Source: Podocnemis expansa
Lineage: Eukaryota; Chordata; Testudines; Podocnemididae
Length of the DNA: 64,000 bases
Direction of reading: 5' to 3'
Assembly: GCA_007922195.1 (NCBI GenBank)
Contig: ML681995.1
Span: 11,998,056 to 12,062,055 of the forward strand
The translations under genes and the position numbers were made by a program. Position 1 is the stretch's first letter. The number at the start of each line of letters is the position of its first letter. Shown piece after piece: positions 47,728 through 58,107 of this stretch. The notes below the pieces were generated by a model. It did no database searches, was not told the DNA's origin, and saw nothing but the letters and a program-made list of their open reading frames with translations.

Positions 47728-49100
47728 GGCTAGAGTAAGGCGAGTTGTGCTTTTCTGTTTTAGGGAGCAGCTTGCTTTGTCTTTCTCTGTTTCAGGGTTC
47801 TGTACATTATCATTCTGAATTCTAACAAATGAAGGAGTGGTACATTGCAAACATCCAGTAAGGGTACTTTATGTTTTATATAACTTCTCTGTTTGCATGC
47901 TGTGAAATAAAACAATGTTCAGAATACTCTCTTTTGTCAAGGTTCTTCCTTTGAATAACTAGGCTAACATTTAGGCTGGGAAAATTTTAGTGCATTGGAC
48001 CCCAGAGAATTTTTCCTCTTCATAAGAAGAAGAAGTGATAATGTTGCTATGGGTGTTGAAAAGAGCAGCCGGCATGGCCAGTTTGGCATTTCCAATATGA
48101 CGTGTGTCCTGTGTTTTTATTTTCCACAGTATCCTAATCAGAACAAGGTAGGTGGGAGAGGAGATGCATATAATAAATGTTTTAACCTAACCTGCAATAT
48201 GGCATCCCTCGCTAGATATTTGCTGTACTGTTCTATAAAGCTGAAAAAAGATGCTTTTGTGTTCCTACCAATTTAAAAGAGATGTACTTACAGGTGTCCT
48301 TTCATCTGTGTGATCCAAACAACTCTGAGTACATAGCCCACTCTCCTTAATGAAAACCAATCTTTTTATGTATTGACATCACATTTTATAGGTTTAACTT
48401 TTAGTGAATGAAAGGTGTTTTGCTGCATACAGAAATCATTTTATTTCTTTCTGATGATGTGACAGTCCCCTAGTTTTAACCTTGTTCGTCTATGGCGCAT
48501 GATGAGTTTGTCATGTTTTGTGTCATTACCAGCACATGGCATTGTTACAACTAGCTCTGTAGGAATATGGTATACAGCCATCAGCCCTAGGAAACAATAT
48601 ATTTATTGATGATCATTTTTGTTTCTTGTAGACAGGTGGCAGCATGTAACCTACTGGATGGGCACCTCCTAATGATGGAATTGGAGAATTGCTCAAATGG
48701 TACCCCATCCTGTGGCCTGTGCTCCATTTGTCCACATTCTGAACCTCAGCCATCCAGATGAGTCCTCTCAGTTCCTCCTTTCTGGGGTACAGTCTAGTCC
48801 AGGCTGGCCCATTCTGCCTCAGAGGCCACCACTAGTCCCTTCATTGCCCTCAGGCAGTCCAAGGGAGGAGGAGGGACCTAGACTTGTCCACTCGTCTGTG
48901 CTCCAGACAAGGGACCCTATGCGCCCAGACTGAGCACTGCCTTGATCCCCACTCCAGCTCAGGCTGCAATTTTGCAGATTCCCTGAGACATATCCATGCC
49001 TGCCCAGGTACCCTTCTCTTGTATCAAGGTTTGAGTACCTTCTGAACCGTGGCAACCCACCATGCACTATCCCTGGTCCTGTCTCCCACATACGGGTTAA
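47728..49100. other. No recognised gene
   Basis: AT-rich up to about 48680, then C-rich. The frames at 48697-48933 and 48819-49091 overlap on opposite strands and show no domain. Confidence 0.45.
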
Positions 49101-49960
49101 AGTATAATTTGGCAGGCCCCAGAACCCTCCTAAATTTCTAGGCTCCCTTCACACACATCCTGGCTCCCTTCACGCACCCTGGCTACTGCCCCCCAAACAC
49201 CTGCCCCCACAGACCACTCTTTCCCCAGGTCTTCTTCAGCCACAATCCCCATTACCTAAGCTCCCTGCCCCTATGTCCCCACTTCAGCACTCCCAAGCTC
49301 CCCCATCTTCACTTCACCCTCTTCAGCCCCCCAACCCCTTCCACACCTCCCCACCCCACCATCCCACCCCCTCCTTCCCACCCCACCCCCCATGCTGAGC
49401 CACTGGGTGCCCGACTGTCTCCAAACCACTCCCCCCAGGGCTCCCTTACTTGCGCTGCTGAGGTGGCCAAGGAGCCGTGCCGGGCTGGGCCCAGGAGAGG
49501 GAGGCTGCAGTACCAACCAGCTGGCCATCGAGAGGAGACGCGGGCCTGAGACTGGTTCTGGGCCATGCATGCTGCCCAGGCCCAGCAGGAAGGGGCAGGG
49601 CCACAGCAGGCTCCAGGTAAAGGGCAGGAAGGGTAGCGGGCTCGCTCCAGCCTGCAGCCCCTTGAGCCGGACTTGGGGGAATGCACCAGAACGCTGTGTT
49701 CCGGTGCGTTCTTCTACTTTTAGGGGGACTCAGAATGCTGCCCCCTAAAAATAGGGGCAGGGAATGCCAGCTTACTTTAACCTTTGCTCCTGAAGACAGT
49801 GCTCCAGCACACCCTTTCTCCACAACAGCTAGAGACAGACTGCCCAGAGCTGGGGCTGCAGCCTATTTATACACAGGGCTCCTTAGCCCTGATTGGCTCC
49901 CCAGCCACCCTGGCTGCTTCATTCTGAAGAGTTTTTAACCCTTTACTTTCCAGAGCAGGG
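49101..49960 (-). repeat. GC-rich, LTR-like sequence with CCAAT/TATA pair on the minus strand
   Basis: Reading the minus strand: GGGGAGCCAATCAGGGC, then GTGTATAAATAGGCTGC about 25 bp later, then a leader. This CCAAT-TATA spacing is that of a promoter, and many LTRs look like this. The left part (49300-49400) is a CCCCACC-rich pyrimidine run. Overlapping frames of about 100-125 codons on both strands are compositional. No PBS, polypurine tract or duplication found. Confidence 0.35.
49863..49896 (-). promoter_or_regulatory. CCAAT and TATA boxes
   Basis: CCAATC (complement of 49891-49896) and TATAAATAG (complement of about 49863-49871) in promoter-like order and spacing on the minus strand. Confidence 0.4.
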
Positions 49961-52900
49961 AAACTACCCTGCCACATTTTTTTTTTTTTGGCTCCTAATT
50001 CTATCTCATTAGAAATATTGTAAGCTGAGACGGTCCTGAATCAAATCCCTGATCACAGCAGCTCTGAAATTTGGAGAGTTCAAAAATCTAGATCCCATTT
50101 CTGTGGCTTGGGCTCATCCTTTCCAAATGTAAATCCTTGCCTCTGCATGTTGGATGTAATGGAATTTGAAAGGAGATCTCCTTTAGCAGGATGAACCACA
50201 TGCAAGAGTGATGTAAGTGATGATGTAAACTCCATACCAGGCTTATTTTGGGCCAGTGGATGTGAAACATGAGTCCAGTTCAGAACTAGCTGGTATTCTG
50301 TCAGCCAAATTCAGCCCTTGCACAAATAGGTCCAACGGCTCATAGCAGGACTAACTTTGGCCCTGGCAGTATCAAGGAGAAAGTGGGACTGAGGCAAACA
50401 GGGCCCCCTACTTTACCTTTCATCCTCCTGTTACATGATTCTCATGCTACACACTCCATTTTGCCTCAGTGAGGCCTATTTCTGATCTCAGTCACACCAG
50501 TTAAATGTGGTCTAACTCATTGCTTTAATGGAATTACTCCGGATTTATACTTACGTAACTGAGAACAGAACCTGGTCCTACTGGTGGGTGATTTACACTA
50601 ATTTTGCATACCCTCTGAATCCCAGATCAGTTCATTTATATTACTGTACCTCTGATAACATATTTACACCTGCCTTGCAGCTTACATTACCATTTACATC
50701 ACTGCTGAATTTGGTTCATGGACTTCCATAGAAAGAAGCACACACTTTCTTCAACTTACATGTGCAGAATTTGATCATATCTGCCAATTCAGTGGATCTG
50801 TGAGTTTGGAACTGCAAGGTACTTACCCTTGAAAAACCGTTGTGTAAACAATACAAAGTACTACATCCAGATTGATTACCCTAACTATAGGAGACTGCAG
50901 ATTTTCAAGAGGTATCTTGGGTAACACCTCTTGGAGATTTGTAACACAGGTGTGCCCTTAGGCCTGAGTAGGTGTGCCATGGAAATTTTTGAAAAACTAC
51001 TAAAAAAGTTCTAGATTGGCTCATTAATATTCATGAGTTCATTTGGAGACTATATGGCAGTATGCCTCAAAATAATTAAAGGTTTCAAGGTGTGTCACAG
51101 CAGAGAAAGGGTGAGGATTAGGGAGCCACTGCTCTAAACCACTGACTTGCAGAACATGTGATGTATTACACTACAGTGCAGTCCAGCTACTTTTGCTTTT
51201 GTAGATAATGAATCTGTAGTTCTTTAATTTCAGAAGTCCTTCATGTGTTGCTTTGGTAGCAAGTCTCCTGGGAGCTGGCTTTCATCAAGATGTTGTCTAA
51301 CTAAGGAAAAAGTTGTACATCCCATGATCTTACAGTCACTGCTACCACTCCTTGGACCCTGAAAAATGTCCTCTGTGCTGTTGTGGAACCAGAGGGGAAA
51401 GTCTTGTGTAGAAATTGTATGCAAACTAGACATTCTTCCTGTCCAAGTCCATTTTGAATGCATACATTTGCATCAGTAAGAGTTCTTAGAGGCATGCATC
51501 TGGTGGGAATCAGAATTAAAAGGTGAATGGCTTCATCCTGTTACTGAAGCATTTTGTGTGCTTGTTAATGACAATCCCACATTTATACAGAGTAGTAACA
51601 AACTACTGTTTTTCCTGACCAAGCCCACCTCATGTTTCTATCACCACGTCTTGAAAGGCAATGTCTCCCACCTCCCAATCCTCACCCCATAGTGAAAAGA
51701 CACAATCTCTGTCTCTGAAGTCCAATTTTTTGTTTGTCCAGGCAGATCCAACACTCAAGACACAAACACCCTTATAAAGTAGAATGCCATTCAGGGCTCC
51801 CACACATACACAAGTGCTCCAAGGCATCTTCTTGCACAGTGAAAAAAAAGCTAGTGAGAAATCAGTAGCAAAAATCAGGGCTAGAGTTTAGACTCTGCCT
51901 TTTGTCCTGACAAATCTTCTGACCCTGCGTCTCCTCACAGAGGACTGGGCGTGTGTTGTAGAGAACAGCAGTGTTCTCGTCTACAAATGTCACAATGGCA
52001 TTCATCCTGGACATACATGATGAAGAGTCTTCCTTTGATTTTTTGCAGGATCCTATCTCCTTCAGAAGCATGATGTATCCCCAAAGCAGCTCCAAGTACT
52101 CCTCTTGGACAGGTGGTTCTGCCTGATTCCCTATGCAAGGCTACAGTTAATACGCTGAAATTGATGTGTCTGACCTGCCTCATTTTCTGTGGCTCTGAAG
52201 CACCAAGGAAGTCCATTAAGGACCAGAGAGGTGAGATGACCAAAAAATATGGCCCTGAAGTTTGATTTCATACAAAGAGCAGAGCAGCTGAGAAACCTTA
52301 CTGGGATCCAAGAACTACACTGAATTGATTAGCATCAGACAGGCCCCAAACTCACCTCCGGATAGTTATTGATACCTGGCGGTAAGTTCTGTATCAGATT
52401 TTAGAAGAAACTTTGGTTGGCACTCCCTCAGCTGAGACTGGAGACAAAATACACTCAGTCCTGGGTTCCATCTTCTTTTTCTGAATTCCACCACAGATTC
52501 AGTGCATCATGCTCTTAGGGGCAGCCAAACAAAGCAGCCATGGAAAATTTATCCTGGGTCTTACAATTCAATTCTTCACCCAATCACACCCCACACGCCT
52601 TCTCTTCAGCTGAACAAGAGGTTGCATAGCTTACTCTCTTGTTGTAAATGTTCTTTGTGGATTGCATTTCTTCTCTCTCTTTCTGGTGGAAAGCTAGAAT
52701 GAGCACAGTGCTATTTGTTTTCTTTGCTTAGACTTTGCTTTAGCTATTAAGTTCAGGAAATATTTCAGTCTGTCAATCTTACCATCCTTCATTATGAAGC
52801 TTGCAAATAATGAGTGAACTACCAAGATTCCTACAGGTAGAGGAAGAACCATCTATTACCCAGGCTTCTTTTCTCAGCGTTCTCTACTAACCACTCGAGT

Positions 52901-53792
52901 GCATCAGAAAACACATGAAATAAGGAACCTCTCTCAGTTAACCAAAGGGCTGTTTAACTTACAAACAATCTGCCACAGAAGGAGTTTTTGGGTTTTGGTT
53001 AAACTCAGATTACATTGCAGAGCAAGTAAATGGCAGCACATCGAACACCCACAATTCTGTCAACAGAACAGCCTTAAGGACACTTTGGAAATACTCCACT
53101 TTGTCCCCACGCTCCCACCTCAACTGCTGCACTGGCAAAGCAAAAGAATGGGCCAAGCTGCTATATATAGCTTTAGCACAAATCCTGCAGTCAATTAGTA
53201 ATTAATTAACAACACTTTAACAAATTGCCCCATGTGAGAACACAAATCCCACTGGGCAGACATTTCTCATAGTCTCTAGCTTCTAAGCTAGAGAGGGCTG
53301 GAAAAGCATGACACTTAAAATATCATCTATCTTTGAGGGATTATTTTTAATTAAATATCATTATATTATTAAAATATCATATTATTTAAATATCAACTAT
53401 CTTTGTTGGACCATTTCTAATTAATTATAACAAATTGATTAACAGATTTGCTGAAAAATCATCAGAAAATTCAATCTTTACTCACACACTGTGTGCTGTT
53501 TGTGTGGAGAAGGAGACACCATGAAGTCTGAATCCTTGCTTTAAAGGCAAAAAAGATCCCAAGCTTACCTATCACACCGCTGACACTCTTCCATCACACA
53601 ACGTTTCAATTGCCAGTAAGTGACGTTGGGACAATAATAAGGGGAAATGAAATGACATAAAAATGCTCTATGCTTTGTAGGCAGGTCATACAGTTTATCT
53701 GCCAGCTGCAGCTTTTCACATGCAGCTGTTCTGTACACAGAGAGCCATTTACAGTAGCAGTAACAAGAATGTTCTATTGGTCCTACAAAACC
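49961..53792. other. No recognised gene
   Basis: Mostly AT-rich. A scrap of the old dispersed repeat at about 50490-50575 (ATGGAATTACTCCGGATTTA). The 102-codon minus-strand frame at 51935-52243 and others show no domain. A TTAAATATCA repeat cluster lies at about 53350-53400. Confidence 0.5.
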
Positions 53793-54000
53793 AAGAAAGA
53801 GTAGATGCTCACCTGTAGTAACTCTGTTCTTCGAGATGTGTGTTCTGTGGCTGCTCCACCTTAGGTGTGTAGCATCCCTGCACTGCTAAACAGAGCTTTC
53901 ATAGCAGTCAGTGTGAAGCCACGCCTGCGCAGAGGATGTCTCATGCCTGCCCTAACGAGCCCTCAGCGCACGCGCGGCTGTCTCCCCTCAGTTCCTTTTC
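53793..54000. repeat. DIRS left inverted terminal repeat
   Basis: Starts AAGAAAGAGTAGATGCTCAC and ends GTCTCCCCTCAGTTCCTTTT C. The inner ~140 bp pair with 60311-60450. The outermost ~34 bp are found only on this side, a left-specific extension as in DIRS1. Confidence 0.88.
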
Positions 54001-54057
54001 GACACTCTAAGGATCTAAAAGAAAAAATAAGTCGGAAAGAGAGGAGGTCGGGTGCAT

Positions 54058-54162
54058 GGTGGAGCAGCCACAGGACACACATCTTGAAGAACAGAGTTAC
54101 TACAGGTGAGCAACTACTCTTTCTTCATCGAGCGATGTCCTGTGGGTGCACCACCTTCGGTG
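54058..54162. repeat. DIRS internal complementary region
   Basis: The left half (54058-54126, including CAGAGTTACTACAGGTGAGC) is the complement of the element's left terminus (53793-53861). The right half (54120-54162, GATGTCCTGTGGGTGCACCA) matches the complement of its right terminus (60444-60485). A junction that mirrors both ends is the template DIRS elements use to complete a circular intermediate. It overlaps the 3' end of the recombinase gene. Confidence 0.88.
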
Positions 54163-54651
54163 ACTGTGTAACAGTTTGTTAATGCTGGAGGAGGGTTTCC
54201 ATGGATGGTGGAGAGGACTGCCCTGCCCATCTGTGTTTCATTAGCTTCTTGTAAATCAAGTGCATAACGGGATATAAAGGTATGTGGTGTAGACCAAGTC
54301 GCCGCTCTACAAATCTCCATTATAGAGATGTTGTTGAGAAATGCCGTGGTAGAGGCCATGGCTCTGGTAGAGTGTGAGCGGACACTAGAAGGCAATGAAC
54401 GGTTTGATAAATCATAGCATAAGTGGATGCAGTCCTTTATCCATTTGGATAGCCTTTGATTGGAGATAGGTTTCCCTTTGAGGCATTCTGCGAATGAAAT
54501 GAAAAGGTTGTTGGACTGACAGAATTGTTTGGTCCTGTCGAGGTAAAAGGCAATGGCGTGCTTGACATCTAGAGTATGAAGTGCAGCTTGGTGGAAGTTC
54601 TGATGCAGTTTGGGATAGAATGTGGGTAGGTGTGTGGCTTGATTAAGATGA

Positions 54652-55368
54652 TTTTAAAAGGGATAGCCGTGTTAGTCTAGTCCCGTGAAAAAACAACAAG
54701 GAGTTGTGTGGCACTTTAAGACTAACAGATTTATTTTTTGCATGAGCTTTCGTGGGAGAAGATCCCACTTCCTCAGATGAAGCATCTGAGGAAGTGGGAT
54801 CTTCTCCCATGAAAGCTCATGNNNNNNNNNNNNNNNNNNNNNNNNNNNNNNNNNNNNNNNNNNNNNNNNNNNNNNNNNNNNNNNNNNNNNNNNNNNNNNN
54901 NNNNNNNNNNNNNNNNNNNNNNNNNNNNNNNNNNNNNNNNNNNNNNNNNNNNNNNNNNNNNNNNNNNNNNNNNNNNNNNNNNNNNNNNNNNNNNNNNNNN
55001 NNNNNNNNNNNNNNNNNNNNNNNNNNNNNNNNNNNNNNNNNNNNNNNNNNNNNNNNNNNNNNNNNNNNNNNNNNNNNNNNNNNNNNNNNNNNNNNNNNNN
55101 NNNNNNNNNNNNNNNNNNNNNNNNNNNNNNNNNNNNNNNNNNNNNNNNNNNNNNNNNNNNNNNNNNNNNNNNNNNNNNNNNNNNNNNNNNNNNNNNNNNN
55201 NNNNNNNNNNNNNNNNNNNNNACCCCCTTGCATTTAGTTTCATTCCTTTCTGTAAGTTCACCCATCTTTGAAGCATCTGAGGAAGTGGGATCTTCTCCCA
55301 CGAAAGCTCATGCAAAAAATAAATCTGTTAGTCTTAAAGTGCCACACAACTCCTTGCTGTTTTTTCAT
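54652..55368 (-). mobile_element. Foldback repeat inserted in the recombinase gene
   Basis: TTGATTAAGATGA occurs at 54639-54651 and again at 55369-55381, a 13-bp target-site duplication. Left arm: GATAGCCGTGTTAGTCTAG, AACAAGGAGTTGTGTGGCAC, GCATGAGCTTTCGTGGGAGA. The right arm is the complement (TCTCCCACGAAAGCTCATGC, GTGCCACACAACTCCTTG). The centre is an assembly gap. The best-preserved of the three family members by sequence. Runs of frames across this interval consist of N and are not genes. Confidence 0.87.
54822..55221. other. Assembly gap (400 N)
   Basis: Exactly 400 N, bounded on the left by GAAAGCTCATG of a foldback arm. The sequence before it already contains a second, inverted copy of the arm (54778-54821), so the gap probably reflects a hairpin or an assembly collapse. 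True length unknown. Confidence 0.98.
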
Positions 55369-55949
55369 TTGATTAAGATGAAAATCCAAGACAACCTTTG
55401 GTATAAATTTTGGATCTGGCTGAAGGGTTACTTTGTCCTTATAAAATGTTGTATATGGTGGGTCCGCCCTAAGTGCATTTATTTCGCTAACTCTCCTTGC
55501 TGATGTAATTGCCACAAGAAATGTCACCTTTAGGGATAAGTGGTAGACAGAACATGATGACATTGGTTTGAATGGATGTTTCGTTAAGGCCTTCAAGACT
55601 AAATTTAAGTCCCAAGGAATGGTAGCGGGGCGTATACTTGGATACATCCTCTGAAGACCTGATAAAAAGTGTTGACTAATTGGCGTAGTTGAGATGTGCG
55701 TATTGGAGAGTTTGTCGTGGAAGGTGGTGATGGCAGCCAGATAGACCCTTATGGAACTGTTTGATAAGTGTGCTGTCTTCAGCTGCATCAAGTACTCTAG
55801 TATTTGTGGAATGGAAGAAGAAGCTGGTATGACTTGATTAGCGTGGCACCAATACTGAAATTGATGCAATTTTTGGGAATAAGATTTTCGTGTGGCTGGC
55901 TTTCTGCTATTGAGGAGGATGTTGCATGCCTGTTCTGAACAATGTAATT

Positions 55950-57850
55950 CTATGCCATGGAACCATTGAGGAACCAGGCTGTCAGGTGTAGTTTGTGAAT
56001 GTACGGATGTTGTTGTATCACATTTCGTTGAAAAAGAAGCATTGGAGTATCTGGAAGACGGAGTGGTTTGTGTGTAGATAGATCAAGTAGATGGGGGTAC
56101 CAGATCTGTCTGGGCCAAGCTGGTGCTATTAAGATGAGTGTTGCATGGTCCCGAATTACTTTTTGTACCACTCTGTGTATGAGTGGAATTGGTGGAAAAG
56201 CGTATAGGAGGCAATGTGACCAATTGATGACAAAGGTATCTCCTAAAGATCTTGGGTCATTTCCCGCTCGCGAGCAGAAGAGGGGACATTTTCTCTTTGT
56301 GAATGTGGCAAAGAGATCCACCCTTGGAAAGTACCATTTGCGAAAAATGTTGATGAGAACACCGTTGTGTATTTCCCACTCGTGGGGAATTGGGAAACTT
56401 CTGCTGAGCACTTGTGCCATTAGGTTCCTGTTTCCAGGCAGGTATACAGCAGATAATGTCACTGAATGATGGAGGCATCAGTTCCATAGTTTTATGGCCT
56501 CCACACATAAAGCAGGGGAATCTCACGCTGCCCTGTCGGTTTATATAAAACATCGTTGCTGTGTTGTCTGTCATTATCATGGCTGTCCTTTCTCTTATTA
56601 ATGAGAGAAAGTTGTGGCAGGCATACTGGACTGCTCTCATTTCTAGGATATTTATGTGCATTGTCTGTTCATCTTTTGTCTATCCGCCCTGGACTTTGTG
56701 TGAATCCGTATGCACTCCCCATCCCATAAGGGAGGCATCCATTGTTATCGTTACTGATGCCTGTGGCCTCGTGAATGGAACGCCTTGTCCTAGATTTCTT
56801 GGGCATTTCCACCAATCGAGGGATCTCTTGACAACGAGTGGTACGGACAGAATGGTGTGTAGTGAGTGGCGGTGTGGTCTGTAAACCAATGCTAACCAAG
56901 CTTGCAGTGGTCTCATTCTGAGCCTTGTGTATGGTACCACTGCAGTGGCAGCTGCCACGTGTCCTAATAGCTGAAGGATAATCCTTGTTGGTACGGTAGG
57001 AGCTAGTTGTATGTAGTTTACAAGATCGACGATGGTTGTAATGCAAGGTTTGGGCAAAATGGCTCTCGCAGCTGTTGCATCTAGAACAGCTCCTATAAAT
57101 TGTATGTTTTGTGATGGAATTATCGTTGATTTCTCTATGTTTATCCGCAGGCCCAAGCTTTGGAAGAGTAACATAGTGAACCCTGTGGCAAGCTTTGCGT
57201 CTTCGAATGTCTTTGCCACAATCAAGCAGTCATCTAGGTATGGGTATATAGTTATGCCCTTCGTTCTTAGGTAGGCTGCAACTACCGCCAGGACCTTGGA
57301 AAACACTCGAGGGGCCGCTGAGAGTCCAAAGGGGAGGACTCAGTACTGGTAGTAATGCGCTTTGAATGTAAATCGCAGGAATTTCCTGTGGGAAGGATGA
57401 ATAGAAATATGAAAATATGCGTCCTTTAGGTCAAGGGCTGAGAACCAGTTTCCCTGTTGTAGCATAGGAATAATGCTGTTGAGTGTTACCATTTTAAATC
57501 TTTCTTTTTTAATAAATTTATTCAATGGTCTTAAATCTAAAATTGGTCTCCATCCCCCATTTTTCTTTCGAATGATGAAGTATTTTGAATATAACCCCTT
57601 CCTGTTGTGGTGAGGCCTCAGTCTCTCAATTGCACCTAGGCTCAGAAGTTGGGAGACCTCGTCTCTGAGGACTTGTACATGAGTTGTGTCCCTAAAGAGG
57701 GACGGGGAGGGGTAGTGTAAAGGAGGAATTTTAATAAAGGGGATAGTAAGACCTTGCTGTATTATATCCAAAACCCACCTATCTGAGGTTATACTGGCCC
57801 AATTATGTGCAAATCTTTTTAACTGGGATTCAAGGTTAATAGCATTGTGA
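55950..57850 (-). pseudogene. DIRS reverse transcriptase and RNase H
   Basis: Would copy the element's RNA into DNA. The fingers and palm frame (57340-57771) carries WRPILDLRPLN (74-84) and SALDLKDAYFHI (111-122, catalytic Asp). A TGA then interrupts the frame at 57337-57339, directly before VLPFGLSAAPRVFSK. The next frame (56680-57306) has YLDD (residues 23-26, catalytic pair). RNase H starts at TITMDASLMGWG (first Asp), then NILEMRAV (Glu) and MTDNTATMFYINRQG (third Asp). A frameshift near 56527 follows; the last box reads NLMAQVLSR where the family usually has Asp in place of Gln. The DIRS connection region (VDLFATFTKRKCPLFCS, LTAWFLNG) closes it at 55950. At least one stop, one frameshift and one lost catalytic residue. 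Confidence 0.9.
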
Positions 57851-58107
57851 TGTATGCTAGCGGATGGGAATGTGTTCTCAGACCTTTGACCAAGACATCA
57901 GAATTGTGGTTTTGGTGGAAGGGATTGACTGTTTAGGGATTGCTGCATCTGTTGTTTTCTTTTATACGAGCGTTATCTCATTCTCTGTTGGTGTTCATAG
58001 GGTCTAGGTTGGTACAAAGATTGATATTGTTGGTTAGATCAGCAAGGGTATTGCTGAGTCTTAAATGTTTTCCTCTTAAAGGTAGGTGCGTAAATGCCTA
58101 GTGTTCT

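Larger units (their letters stand above)
54114..55940 (-). pseudogene. DIRS tyrosine recombinase, split by an insertion
   Basis: Encodes the recombinase that would integrate the circular DNA copy. The N-terminal part (55372-55940) holds NSRKPATRKSYSQKLHQFQYW, a core-binding domain typical of DIRS recombinases, and SARRVSEI (the first catalytic Arg, residues 123-130 of the frame from 55869). The C-terminal part (54114-54638) holds HSTR (the H-x-x-R box), then AATWSTPHTF and RY, with the Tyr nucleophile encoded at about 54264-54266. The two parts are separated by a foldback element at 54652-55368 with a 13-bp duplication. The surrounding DIRS sequence stays in register across it. Catalytic residues I can see are kept, so the insertion appears to be the main lesion. 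The Lys position is not certain. Confidence 0.88.

Noticed and set aside
53350..53400. TTAAATATCA/TTAAAATATCA repeats as a possible origin or satellite
   Set aside because: Only a few irregular copies in AT-rich DNA; no larger structure.
54672..55315. Several long frames made mostly of X
   Set aside because: They are translations of the 400-N gap.
56068..56469. 133-codon plus-strand frame within the DIRS element
   Set aside because: Shadow of the minus-strand RNase H/connection region.
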